From Acanthosepion esculentum (taxonomy: Eukaryota; Mollusca; Cephalopoda; Sepiida; Sepiidae): a stretch of 64,000 bases of DNA. This document shows, in pieces, positions 1 through 12,359 of this stretch. The notes under the pieces were generated by a model, which saw only the letters and a list, made by a program, of their open reading frames with translations, searched no databases and was not told the origin of the DNA. The DNA lies in contig OZ038479.1 of NCBI GenBank assembly GCA_964036315.1, forward strand, positions 62,855,304 to 62,919,303, read 5' to 3'. Position 1 is the first letter of the stretch; every line of letters starts with the position of its first letter. The translations under genes were made by a program, and so were the position numbers.

Positions 1-820
1 GAAAAGGAAGAAAACAAATGAAAATATTGCATATGTTGATATTTTTCAATAGAAACGGAAGAAAACAAATGAAAATATTGCATATTTTGATATTTGGCAA
101 TAGAAAAGGAAGAAAACAATTGAAAATATTGCATATTTTGATATATTGCAATAGTAAAGGAAGAAAACAAATGAAAATATTGTATATTTTGATCCTTTTC
201 AAATGAAAATGCTGAATACAAATGAAAATATTGCATATTTTGATCTTTTTCAATTGAAAACTAAGAAAACAAATGAAAATATTGCATATTTTCATATTTT
301 TGAATAGAAAAGGAGGAAAACAAATGAAAATATTGCATATTTTGATATTTTTCAATTGAAAAGGAAGAAAACAAATAAAAATATTGTATATTTTCATATT
401 TATCAAATGAAAAGGAAGAAAACAAATGAAAATATTGCATATTTTGATATTTTTCAATTGAAAAGGAAGAAAACAAATGAAAATATTGCCTATTTTGATA
501 TTTTTCAATAGAAAAGGAAGAAAACAAGTGAAAATATTGCATATTTTGATATTTTTCAATTGAAAAGGATGAAAACAATGAAAATATTGCATATTTTGAT
601 ATTTTTCAATAGAAAAGGAAGAAAACAAATGAAAATATTGCATATGTTGATATTTTTCAATAGAAACGGAAGAAAACAAATGAAAATATTGCATATTTTG
701 ATATTTGGCAATAGAAAAGGAAGAAAACAATTGAAAATATTGCATATTTTGATATTTTGCAATAGAAAAGGAAGAAAACAAATTAAAATATTGTATATTT
801 TGATCCTTTTCAAATGAAAG
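1..820 (+). repeat. Higher-order segment, copy 1 of the 2,854-bp-offset pair
   Basis: This segment recurs at 2,855 with the same order of rare variants: CATATGTTGA (30 and 2,884; 641 and 3,494), AAACGGAAG, the TTTGGCAATAG junction and the GCTGAATAC cassette. Inside it, the marker CATATGTTGA repeats after 611 bp (12 monomers minus one base), so an approximately 610-bp 12-mer is the local sub-unit. The left end is cut by the window. Confidence 0.75.
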
Positions 821-2854
821 TGCTGAATACAAATGAAAATATTGCATATTTTGATCTTTTTCAATTGAAAAGGAAGAAAACAAATGAAAATATTGCATAT
901 TTTGATATTTTTCAATAGAAAAGGAGGAAAACAAATGAAAATATTGCATATTTTGATATTTTTCAATAGAAAATTCTGAAAACAAATGAAAATATTGCAT
1001 ATTTTGATATTTTACAATGGAAAAGGAAGAAAACAAATGAAAATATTGCATATTTTGATATTTTTCAATTAAAAAGTTTAGAAAAGAAATTAAAATATTG
1101 CATATTTTGATATTTTTCAATTGAAAAGTAAGAAAACAAATAAAAATATTGCATATTTTCATATGTTTCCATTGAAAAATAAGAAAACAAAGGAAAATAT
1201 TGCATATTTTGATATTTACCAATTGAAAAGGAAGAAAACAAATGAAAATATTGCATATTTTGATATTTTGCAATTGAAAAGGAAGAAAACAAATGAAAAT
1301 ATTGCCTATTTTGATATTTTTCAATAGAAAAGGAAGAAAACAAGTGAAAATATTGCATATTTTGATATTTTTCAATTGAAAAGGAAGAAAACTAATGAAA
1401 ATATTGCATAATTTGATATTTTTCAATTGAAAAGGAAGAAAGCTAATGAAAATATTGCATATTTTGATATTTTTCAATAGAAAAGGAGGAAAACAAATGA
1501 AAATATTGCATATTTTGATATTTTTCAATAGAAAAGGAAGAAAACAAATGAAAATATTGCATATTTTGATATTTACCAATTGAAAAGGAAGAAAACAAAT
1601 GAAAATATTGCATATTTTGATATTTTGCAATTGAAAAGGAAGAAAACAAATGAAAATATTGCATATTTTGATTTTTTTCAATAGAAAAGGAAGAAAACAA
1701 ATGAAAATATTGTGTATTTTGATCGTTTTGAAATGAAAATGCTGAATACAAATGAAAATTTTGCATATTTTGATCTTTTTCAATTGAAAAGTTAGAAAAC
1801 AAATGAAAATATTGCATATTTTGATCTTTTTCAATTGAAAAGGAAGAAAACAAATGAAAATATTGCATATTTTGATATTTTACAATTGAAAAGGAAGAAA
1901 GCAAATGAAAATATTGCATATTTTGATATTTTTCAATAGAAAAGGAGGAAAACAAATGAAAATATTGCACATTTTGATATTCTTCAATAGAAAATTGAGA
2001 AAACAAATGAAAATATTGCATATTTTGATATTTTACAATTGAAAAGGAAGAAAACAAATGAAAATATTGCATATTTTGATATTTTTCAATTAAAAAGTTT
2101 AGAAAAGAAATTAAAATATTGCATATTTTGATATTTCTCAATTGAAAAGGAAGAAAACAAATAAAAATATTGTATATTTTCATATTTTTCATTGAAAAGG
2201 AAGAAAACAAATGAAAATATTGCATATTTTGATATTTACCAATTGAAAATAAAGAAAACAAATGAAAATATTGCATATTTTGATATTTTTCAATTGAAAA
2301 GGAAGAAATCAAATGAAAATATTGCATATTTTGATATTTTTCAAAAGAAAAGGAAGAAAACAAATGAAAATATTGCATATTTTGATATTTTTCAAAAGAA
2401 AAGGAAGAAAACAAATGAAAATATTGCATATTTTGATATTTTGCAATAGAAAAGGAAGAAAAATGAAAATATTGCATATTTTGATGTTTTTCAATTGAAA
2501 AAGAAGAAAACAAATGAAAATATTGCATATTTTGATATTTTTCAATTAAAAAGTTTAGAAAAGAAATGAAAATATTGCATCTTTTGATATTTTTCAATTG
2601 AAAAGGAAGAAAACAAATAAAAATATTGCATATTTTCGTATTTTTCAATTGAAAAGGAAGAAAACAAATAAAAATATTGTATATTTTGATATTTTCCAAT
2701 TGAAAAGGAAGAAAACAAATAAAAATATTGCCTATTTTGATATTTTTCAATAGAAAAGCAAGAAAACAAATGAAAATATTGCATATTTTGATATTCTTCA
2801 ATTGAAAAGGAAGAAAACAAATGAAAATATTGCATATTTTGATATTATTCAATA
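821..2854 (+). repeat. Mosaic satellite block
   Basis: About 40 monomers with GTTTAG marker units near 1,070, 2,090 and 2,544, an AATTTTGCATATT variant near 1,755, two consecutive CAAAAG junctions near 2,343 and 2,394, and a 48-bp monomer near 2,455. The part from about 2,310 to 2,845 recurs at about 8,888-9,423 (offset 6,578 bp). Nothing other than satellite is seen. Confidence 0.75.
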
Positions 2855-3673
2855 GAAAAGGAAGAAAACAAATGAAAATATTGCATATGTTGATATTTTT
2901 CAATAGAAACGGAAGAAAACAAATGAAAATATTGCATATTTTGATATTTGGCAATAGAAAAAGGAAGAAAACAATTGAAAATATTGCATATTTTGATATT
3001 TTGCAATAGAAAAGGAAGAAAACAAATGAAAATATTGTATATTTTGATCCTTTTCAAATGAAAATGCTGAATACAAATGAAAATATTGCATATTTTGATC
3101 TTTTTCAATTGAAAACTAAGAAAACAAATGAAAATATTGCATATTTTCATATTTTTGAATAGAAAAGGAGGAAAACAAATGAAAATATTGCATATTTTGA
3201 TATTTTTCAATTGAAAAGGAAGAAAACATAAAAATATTGCATATTTTCATATTTATCAAATGAAAAGGAAGAAAACAAATGAAAATATTGCATATTTTGA
3301 TATTTTTCAATTGAAAAGGAAGAAAACAAATGAAAATATTGCCTATTTTGATATTTTTCAATAGAAAAGGAAGAAAACAAGTGAAAATATTGCATATTTT
3401 GATATTTTTCAATTGAAAAGGATGAAAACAATGAAAATATTGCATATTTTGATATTTTTCAATAGAAAAGGAAGAAAACAAATGAAAATATTGCATATGT
3501 TGATATTTTTCAATAGAAACGGAAGAAAACAAATGGAAATATTGCATATTTTGATATTTGGCAATAGAAAAGGAAGAAAACAATTGAAAATATTGCATAT
3601 TTTGATATTTTGCAATAGAAAAGGAAGAAAACAAATGAAAATATTGTATATTTTGATCCTTTTCAAATGAAAA
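2855..3673 (+). repeat. Higher-order segment, copy 2 of the 2,854-bp-offset pair
   Basis: Matches 1-820 at an offset of 2,853-2,854 bp, and the part from about 3,000 matches 9,530-10,200 at 6,528 bp (exactly 128 monomers). It carries the same CATATGTTGA, AAACGGAAG and TTTGGCAATAG variants. A few substitutions distinguish it, such as ACTGAATAC in place of GCTGAATAC near 3,675. Confidence 0.75.
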
Positions 3674-5345
3674 TACTGAATACAAATGAAAATATTGCAT
3701 ATTTTGATCTTTTTCAATTGAAAACTAAGAAAACAAATGAAAATATTGCATATTTTCTTATTTTTGAATAGAAAAGGAGGAAAACAAATGAAAATATTGC
3801 ATATTTTGATATTTTTCAATTGAAAAGGAAGAAAACAAATAAAAATATTGCATATTTTCATATTTATCAAATGAAAAGGAAGAAAACAAATGAAAATATT
3901 GCATATTTTGATATTTTCCAATAGAAAATTCTGAAAACAAATGAAAATATTGCATATTTTGATATTTTACAATTGAAAAGGAAGAAAACAAATGAGAATA
4001 TTGCATATTTTGATATTTTTCAATTAAAAAGTTTAGAAAAGAAATTAAAATATTGCATATTTTGATATTTTTCAATTGAAAAGTATGAAAACAAATAAAA
4101 ATATTGCATATTTTCATATTTTTCCATTGAAAAGGAAGAAAACAAAGGAAAATATTACATATTTTGATATTTACCAATTGAAAAGGAAGAAAACAAATGA
4201 AAATATTGCATATTTTGATATTTTTCAATTGAAAAATAACAAAACAAATGAAAATATTGCATATTTTGTGATATTTTTCAATTGAAAAGGAAGAAAACAA
4301 ATGAAAATATTGCATATTTTGATATTTTTCAATAGAAAAGGAAGAAAACAAATGAAAATATTGCATATTTTGATATTTTGCAATAGAAAAGGAAGAAAAC
4401 AAATGAAAATATTGTATATTTTGATGTTTTTCAAGCGAAAAGGAAGAAAACAAATGAAAATATTGCATATTTTGATATTTTTCAATTAAAAAGTTTAGAA
4501 AAGAAATGAAAATATTGCATCTTTTGATATTTTTCAATTGAAAGGGAAGAAAACTAATAAAAATATTGCATATTTTCGTATTTTTCAATTGAAAAGGAAG
4601 AAAACAAATGAAAATATTGCCTATTTTGATATTTTTCAATTGAAAAGGAAGAAAACAAGTGAAAATTTTGCATATTTTGATATTTTACAATTGAAAAGGA
4701 AGAAAACAAATGAAAATATTGCATATTTTGATATTTTTCAATTAAAATTTTAGAAAAGAAATTAAAATATTGCATATTTTGATATTTTTCAATTGAAAAG
4801 GAAGAAAACAAATAAAAATATTGCATATTTTCATATTTTTCCATTGAAAAAGAAGAAAACAAATGAAAATATTGCATATTTTCATATTTTTCCATTGAAA
4901 AGGAAGAAAACAAATGAAAATATTGCATATTTTGATATTTTTCAATAGAAAATTCTGAAAACAAATGAAAATATTGCATATTTTGATATTTTTCAATAGA
5001 AAATTCTGAAAACAAATGAAAATATTGCATATTTTGATATTTTACAATTGAAAAGGAATAAAACAAATGAGAATATTGCATATTTTGATATTTTTCAATT
5101 AAAAAGTTTAGAAAAGAAATTAAAATATTGGATATTTTGATATTTTTCAATTGAAAAGTATGAAAACAAATAAAAATATTGCATATTTTCATATTTTTCC
5201 ATTGAAAAGGAAGAAAACAAAGGAAAATATTGCATATTTTGATATTTACCAATTGAAAAGGAAGAAAACAAATGAAAATATTGCATATTTTGATATTTTT
5301 CAATTGAAAAATAAGAAAACAAATGAAAATATTGCATATTTTGTG
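3674..5345 (+). repeat. Mosaic block with a 1,075-bp-offset duplication
   Basis: The stretch 4,020-4,270 recurs at 5,095-5,345. Both copies share the GTTTAG marker, a CAATTGAAAAGTATG monomer, a TTTTTCCATTG junction and a two-base insertion giving TTTTGTGATATTT at 4,268 and 5,343. A marker monomer lacking one A and G (AATTAAAATTTTAG) lies near 4,741; the same form recurs near 12,342 and 18,113. Satellite only. Confidence 0.7.
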
Positions 5346-7799
5346 ATATTTTTCAATTGAAAAGGAAAAAAACAAATGAAAATATTGTGTATTTTGATCC
5401 TTTTGAAATGAAAATGCTGAATACAAATGAAAATTTTGCATATTTTGATCTTTTTCAATTGAAAAGTTAGAAAACAAATGAAAATATTGCATATTTTGCT
5501 CTTTTTCAATTGAAAAGGAAGAAAACAAATGAAAATATTGCATAATTTGATACTTTTCAATTGAAAAGGAAGAAAGCAAATGAAAATATTGCATATTTTG
5601 ATATTTTTCAATAGAAAAGGAGGAAAACAAATGAAAATATTGCATATTTTGATATTTTTCAATAGAAAATTTTGAAAACAAATTAAAATATTGCATATTT
5701 TGATATTTTTCAATTGAAAAGGAAGAAAACAAATGAAAATATTGCATATTTTGATATTTACCAATTGAAAAGGAAGAAAACAAATGAAAATATTGCATAT
5801 TTTGATATTTTTCAATTGAAAAGGAAGAAAACAAATGAAAATATTGCATATTTTGATATTTTTCCAAAGAAAAGGAAGAAAACAAATGAAAATATTGCAT
5901 ATTTTGATATTTTGCAATAGAAAAGGAAGAAAAATGAAAATGTTGCATATTTTGATGTTTTTCAATTCAAAATGAAGAAAACAAATGAAAATATTGCATA
6001 TTTTGATATTTTTCAATTAAAAAGTTTAGAAAATATATGAAAATATTGCATCTTTTGATATTTTTCAATAGAAAAGGAAAAAAACAAGTGAAAATATTGC
6101 ATATGTTGATATTTTTCAATAGAAACGGAAGAAAACAAATGAAAATATTGCATATTTTGATATTTGGCAATAGAAAAGGAAGAAAACAATTGAAAATACT
6201 GCATATTTTGATATTTTGCAATAGAAAAGGAAGAAAACAAATGAAAATATTGTATATTTTGATCCTTTTCAAATGAAAATGCTGAATACAAATGAAAATA
6301 TTGCATATTTTGATCTTTTTCAATGGAAAAGTTAGAAAACAAATGAATATATTGCATATTTTGGTATTTTTCAATAGAAAAGTAAGAAAACAAATGAAAA
6401 TATTGCATATTTTCATATTTTTCAATAGAAAAGGAGGAAAACAAATGAAAATATTGCATATTTTGATAGTATACAATTAAAAAGTTTAGAAAAGAAATGA
6501 AAATATTGCATATTTTGATATTTTTCAATTGAAAAGGAAGAAAACAAATAAAAATATTGCATATTTTCATATTTATCAAATGAAAAGGAAGAAAACAAAT
6601 GAAAATATTGCATATTTTGATATTTTCCAATTGAAAAGGAAGAAAACAAATGAAAATATTGCATATTTTGATTTTTTTCAATAGAAAAGGAAGAAAACAA
6701 ATGAAAATATTGCATATTTTGTTATTTTTCAATAGAAAAGGACGAAAACAAATGAAAATATTGCAGATTTTGATATTTTTCAATAGAAAAGGAAGAAAAC
6801 AAATGAAAATATTGCATATTTTGATATTTTGCAATAAAAAAGGAAGAAAACAAATGAAAATATTGTATATTTTGATCCTTTTCAAATGAAAGTGCTGAAT
6901 ACAAATGAAAATATTGCATATTTTGATCTTTTTCAATTGAAAAGGAAGAAAACAAATGAAAATATTGCATATTTTGATATTTTTCAATAGAAAAGGAAGT
7001 AAACAAATGAATATTGCATATTTCGATATTTTGCAATAGAAAAGGAAGAAAACAAGTGAAAATATTGCATATTTTCATATGTTTCCATTGAAAAATAAGA
7101 AAACAAAGGAAAATATTGCATATTTTGATATTTACCAATTGAAAAGGAAGAAAACAAAAGAAAATATTGCATATTTTGATATTTTTCAATTGAAAAATAA
7201 GAAAACAAATGAAAATATTGCATATTTTGATATTTTTCAATTGAAAAGGAAGAAAACAAATAAAAATATTGCATATTTTCGTATTTTTCAATTGAAAAGG
7301 AAGAAAACAAATGAAAATATTGCATATTTTGATATTTCTCAATTGAAAAGGAAGAAAACAAATAAAAATATTGTATATTTTCATATTTTTCATTGAAAAG
7401 GAAGAAAACAAATGAAAATATTGCATATTTTGATATTTACCAATTGAAAAGGAAGAAAACAAATGAAAATATTGCATATTTTCGTATTTTTCAATTGAAA
7501 AGGAAGAAAACAAATGAAAATATTGCATATTTTGATATTTTTCAAAAGAAAAGGAAGAAAACAAATGAAAATATTGCATATTTCGATATTTTGCAATAGA
7601 AAAGGAAGAAAAATGAAAATATTGCATATTTTGATGTTTTTCAATTGAAAAAGAAGAAAACAAATGAAAATATTGCATATTTTGATATTTTTCAATTAAA
7701 AAGTTTAGAAAAGAAATGAAAATATTGCATATTTTGATATTCTTCAATTGAAAAGGAAGAAAACAAATGAAAATATTGCATATTTTGATATTATTCAAT
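5346..7799 (+). repeat. Mosaic satellite block
   Basis: About 48 monomers with marker units near 6,014, 6,479 and 7,690, 48-bp monomers near 5,930 and 7,607, and a GATAGTATACAATT junction near 6,466 that recurs near 19,265, 21,052 and 26,974. A monomer lacking three bases (CAAATGAATATTGC) lies near 7,008. The order of variants is a patchwork of blocks seen elsewhere, and no clean tandem higher-order unit is visible here. Confidence 0.7.
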
Positions 7800-7954
7800 A
7801 GAAAAGGAAGAAAACAAATGAAAATATTGCATATTTTGATATTTGGCAATAGAAAAAGGAAGAAAACAATTGAAAATATTGCATATTTTGATATTTTGCA
7901 ATAGAAAAGGAAGAAAACAAATGAAAATATTGTATATTTTGATCCTTTTCAAAT

Positions 7955-8005
7955 GAAAATGCTGAATACAAATGAAAATATTGCATATTTTGATCTTTTT
8001 CAATT
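7955..8005 (+). repeat. GCTGAATAC variant monomer family (example)
   Basis: The unit starts GAAAATGCTGAATAC instead of GAAAAGGAAGAAAAC and is preceded by a monomer ending GATCCTTTTCAAAT, so its junction palindrome is imperfect (CAAATG in place of CAATTG). It is almost always followed by a monomer ending TTTTGATCTTTTTC, giving a three-monomer cassette with two GATC sites. Copies include those near 205, 815, 3,060, 3,669, 6,274, 6,890, 8,465, 9,590, 10,200, 13,516, 16,121, 19,084, 20,873, 24,285, 26,783, 32,952, 40,040, 44,630, 51,400 and 59,470. A GCTGCATAC sub-variant lies near 23,528, 29,443, 35,459, 54,110 and 55,335. Confidence 0.85.
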
Positions 8006-8719
8006 GAAAAGTTAGAAAACAAATGAATATATTGCATATTTTGGTCTTTTTCAATTGAAAAGTAAGAAAACAAATGAAAATATTGCATATTTTCATATTT
8101 TTGAATAGAAAAGGAGGAAAACAAATGAAAATATTGCATATTTTGATATTTTTCAATTGAAAAGGAAGAAAACAAATAAAAATATTGCATATTTTCATAT
8201 TTATCAAATGAAAAGGAAGAAAACAAATGAAAATATTGCATATTTTGATATTTTCCAATTGAAAAGGAAGAAAACAAATGAAAATATGGCAGATTTTGAT
8301 ATTTTTCAATAGAAAAGGAAGAAAACAAATGAAAATATTGCAGATTTTGATATTTTTCAATAGAAAAGGAAGAAAACAACTGAAAATATTGCATATTTTG
8401 ATATTTTGCTATAGAAAAGGAAGAAAACAAATGAAAATATTGTATATTTTGATCCTTTTCAAATGAAAGTGCCGAATACAAATGAAAATATTGCATATTT
8501 TGATCTTTTTCAATTGAAAAGTTAGAAAACAAATGAAAATATTGCATATTTTGATATTTTTCAATGGAAAATTCTGAAAACAAATGAAAATATTGCATAT
8601 TTTGATATTTTTCAATAGAAAATTCTGAAAACAAATGAAAATATTGCATATTTTGATATTTTACAATTGAAAAGGAAGAAAACAAATGAGAATATTGCAT
8701 ATTTTGATATTTTTCAATT

Positions 8720-8771
8720 AAAAAGTTTAGAAAAGAAATTAAAATATTGCATATTTTGATATTTTTCAATT
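8720..8771 (+). repeat. 52-bp GTTTAG marker monomer family (example)
   Basis: In this variant the usual GAAAAGGAAG start is replaced by AAAAAGTTTAG, which adds one base, and the following AAAACAAATG becomes AAAAGAAATT or AAAAGAAATG. Roughly 65 copies are scattered through the array. Examples begin near 1,070, 2,090, 2,544, 4,024, 5,098, 6,014, 7,690, 8,720, 9,122, 10,958, 11,880, 13,205, 14,022, 14,944, 15,810, 16,627, 17,549, 18,516, 20,303, 24,534, 24,892, 25,605, 25,963, 36,466, 37,537, 42,857, 46,997, 52,517 (variant) and 59,208. The family defines higher-order phasing. It is absent from 59.3 kb to the edge. Confidence 0.85.
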
Positions 8772-8920
8772 GAAAAGTATGAAAACAAAAAAAAATATTG
8801 CATATTTTCATATTTTTCCATTGAAAAGGAAGAAAACAAAGGAAAATATTGCATATTTTGATATTTACCAATTGAAAAGGAAGAAAACAAATGAAAATAT
8901 TGCATATTTTGATATTTTTC

Positions 8921-10041
8921 AATTGAAAAGGAAGAAAACAAATGAAAATATTGCATATTTTGATATTTTTCAAAAGAAAAGGAAGAAAACAAATGAAAAT
9001 ATTGCATATTTTGATATTTTGCAATAGAAAAGGAAGAAAAATGAAAATATTGCATATTTTGATGGTTTTCAATTGAAAAAGAAGAAAACAAATGAAAATA
9101 TTGCATATTTTGATATTTTTCAATTAAAAAGTTTAGAAAAGAAATGAAAATATTGCATCTTTTGATATTTTTCAATTGAAAAGGAAGAAAACAAATAAAA
9201 ATATTGCATATTTTCGTATTTTTCAATTGAAAAGGAAGAAAACAAATAAAAATATTGTATATTTTGATATTTTCCAATTGAAAAGGAAGAAAACAAATAA
9301 AAATATTGCCTATTTTGATATTTTTCAATAGAAAAGCAAGAAAACAAATGAAAATATTGCATATTTTGATATTCTTCAATTGAAAAGGAAGAAAACAAAT
9401 GAAAATATTGCATATTTTGATATTATTCAATAGAAAAGGAAGAAAACAAATGAAAATATTGCATATTTTGATATTTGGCAATAGAAAAGGAAGAAAACAA
9501 TTGAAAATATTGCATATTTTGATATTTTGCAATAGAAAAGGAAGAAAACAAATGAAAATATTGTATATTTTGATCCTTTTCAAATGAAAATGCTGAATAC
9601 AAATGAAAATATTGCATATTTTGATCTTTTTCAATTGAAAACTAAGAAAACAAATGAAAATATTGCATATTTTCATATTTTTGAATAGAAAAGGAGGAAA
9701 ACAAATGAAAATATTGCATATTTTGATATTTTTCAATTGAAAAGGAAGAAAACAAATAAAAATATTGCATATTTTCATATTTATCAAATGAAAAGGAAGA
9801 AAACAAATGAAAATATTGCATATTTTGATATTTTTCAATTGAAAAGGAAGAAAACAAATGAAAATATTGCCTATTTTGATATTTTTCAATAGAAAAGGAA
9901 GAAAACAAGTGAAAATATTGCATATTTTGATATTTTTCAATTGAAAAGGATGAAAACAATGAAAATATTGCATATTTTGATATTCTTCAATAGAAAAGGA
10001 AGAAAACAAATGAAAATATTGCATATGTTGATATTTTTCTA
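8921..10041 (+). repeat. Block built from two upstream segments
   Basis: Its first half matches 2,343-2,845 at an offset of 6,578 bp and its second half matches 3,000-3,510 at 6,528 bp, also 150-660 at 9,381 bp. The two offsets differ by 50 bp, about one monomer, which suggests a single copied segment of about 1.1 kb with a one-monomer loss or gain between the halves. No other sequence is present. Confidence 0.7.
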
Positions 10042-11162
10042 TAGAAACGGAAGAAAACAAATGAAAATATTGCATATTTTGATATTTGGCAATAGAAAAG
10101 GAAGAAAACAATTGAAAATATTGCTTATTTTGATATTTTGCAATAGAAAAGGAAGAAAACAAATGAAAATATTGTATATTTTGATCCTTTTCAAATGAAA
10201 ATGCTGAATACAAATGAAAATATTGCATATTTTGATCTTTTTCAATTGAAAAGTTAGAAAACAAATGAATATATTGCATATTTTGGTCTTTTTCAATTGA
10301 AAAGTAAGAAAACAAATGAAAATATTGCATATTTTCATATTTTTGAATAGAAAAGGAGGAAAACAAATGAAAATATTGCATATTTTGATATTTTTCAATT
10401 GAAAAGGAAGAAAACAAATAAAAATATTGCATATTTTCATATTTATCAAATGAAAAGGAAGAAAACAAATGAAAATATTGCATATTTTGATATTTTCCAA
10501 TTGAAAAGGAAGAAAACAAATGAAAATATGGCAGATTTTGATATTTTTCAATAGAAAAGGAAGAAAACAAATGAAAATATTGCAGATTTTGATATTTTTC
10601 AATAGAAAAGGAAGAAAACAAATGAAAATATTGCATATTTTGATATTTTGCTATAGTAAAGGAAGAAAACAAATGAAAATATTGTATATTTTGATCCTTT
10701 TCAAATGAAAGTGCCGAATACAAATGAAAATATTGCATATTTTGATCTTTTTCAATTGAAAAGTTAGAAAACAAATGAAAATATTGCATATTTTGATATT
10801 TTTCAATAGAAAATTCTGAAAACAAATGAAAATATTGCATATTTTGATATTTTTCAATAGAAAATTCTGAAAACAAATGAAAATATTGCATATTTTGATA
10901 TTTTACAATTGAAAAGGAAGAAAACAAATGAGAATATTGCATATTTTGATATTTTTCAATTAAAAAGTTTAGAAAAGAAATTAAAATATTGCATATTTTG
11001 ATATTTTTCAATTGAAAAGTATGAAAACAAATAAAAATATTGCATATTTTCATATTTTTCCATTGAAAAGGAAGAAAACAAAGGAAAATATTGCATATTT
11101 TGATATTTACCAATTGAAAAGGAAGAAAACAAATGAAAATATTGCATATTTTGATATTTTTC
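10042..11162 (+). repeat. Higher-order segment, copy 2 of the 2,242-bp-offset pair
   Basis: Copy of 7,800-8,920. From about 10,470 onward it is also the first of three copies of a 1.5-kb block that recurs from about 13,534 (offset 3,064 bp) and 16,139 (a further 2,605 bp). A one-base change gives CTATAGTAAAGG near 10,648. Confidence 0.75.
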
Positions 11163-12359
11163 AATTGAAAAATAAGAAAACAAATGAAAATATTGCATAT
11201 TTTGTGATATTTTTCAATTGAAAAGGAAGAAAACAAATGAAAATATTGCATATTTTGATATTTTTCAATAGAAAAGGAAGAAAACAAATGAAAATATTGC
11301 ATATTTTGATATTTTTCAATAGAAAAGGAAGAAAACAAATGAAAATATTGTATATTTTAATGTTTTTCAAGTGAAAAGATAGAAAACAAATGAAAATATT
11401 GCATATTTTGATATTTTTCAATTAAAAAGTTTAGAAAAGAAATGAAAATATTGCATCTTTTGATATTTTTCAATTGAAAAGGAAGAAAACTAATAAAAAT
11501 ATTGCATATTTTCGTATTTTTCAATTGAAAAGGAAGAAAACAAATGAAAATATTGCCTATTTTGATATTTTTCAATAGAAAAGGAAGAAAACAAGTGAAA
11601 ATATTGCATATTTTGATATTTTTCAATTGAAAAGGAAGAAAACAAATGAAAATATTGCATATTTTGATATTTTTCAATTGAAAAGGAAGAAAGCAAATGA
11701 AAATATTGCATATTTTGATATTTCTCAATAGAAAAGGACGAAAACAAAGGAAAATATTGCATATTTTGATATTTTGCAATAGAAAAGGAAGAAAACAAAT
11801 GAAAATATTGCATATTTTGATATTTTACAATTGAAAAGGAAGAAAACAAATGAAAATATTGCATATTTTGATATTTTTCAATTAAAAAGTTTAGAAAAGA
11901 AATTAAAATATTGCATATTTTGATATTTTTCAATTGAAAAGGAAGAAAACAAATAAAAATATTGCATATTTTCATATTTTTCCATTGAAAAGGAAGAAAA
12001 CAAATGAAAATATTGCATATTTTGATTTTTTTCAATAGAAAAGGAAGAAAACAAATGAAAATATTGTGTATTTTGATCCTTTTGAAATGAAAATGCTGAA
12101 TACAAATGAAAATTTTGCATATTTTGATCTTTTTCAATTGAAAAGTTAGAAAACAAATGAAAATATTGTATATTTTGATCTTTTTCAATTGAAAAGGAAG
12201 AAAACAAATGAAAATATTGCATATTTTGATATTTTTCAATAGAAAATTTTGAAAACAAAGGAAAATATTGAATATTTTGATATTTTACAATTGAAAAGGA
12301 AGAAAACAAATGAAAATATTGCATATTTTGATATTTTTCAATTAAAATTTTAGAAAAGA
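11163..12359 (+). repeat. First copy of the 11.2-12.4 kb higher-order block
   Basis: The two-base insertion TTTTGTGATATTT at 11,204 recurs at 14,268 and 16,873. The order of variants that follows (ATTTTAATGTTTTTCAAG, GCATCTTTTGAT, GGACGAAAACAAAGG, then a marker monomer) is the same in all three places. The last part, 11,878-12,359, matches 17,547-18,130 at 5,669-5,771 bp. Confidence 0.75.

Larger units (their letters stand above)
7800..8920 (+). repeat. Higher-order segment, copy 1 of the 2,242-bp-offset pair
   Basis: Matches 10,042-11,162 at an offset of 2,242 bp (44 monomers minus two bases). Shared rare variants include AATATGGCAGATTTTG (8,283 and 10,525), the TTTTGCTATAG junction (8,405 and 10,647) and GTGCCGAATAC (8,469 and 10,711). 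CCG is rare in the array, so this last variant is a strong lineage mark. Confidence 0.75.

Noticed and set aside
8714..11338. 874-codon open frame on the minus strand as a repeat-protein gene
   Set aside because: The 51-bp period keeps frames open, another minus frame overlapping it is also open, the frame changes repeat register at indels without consequence, and there is no start context, non-repeat domain or codon bias.
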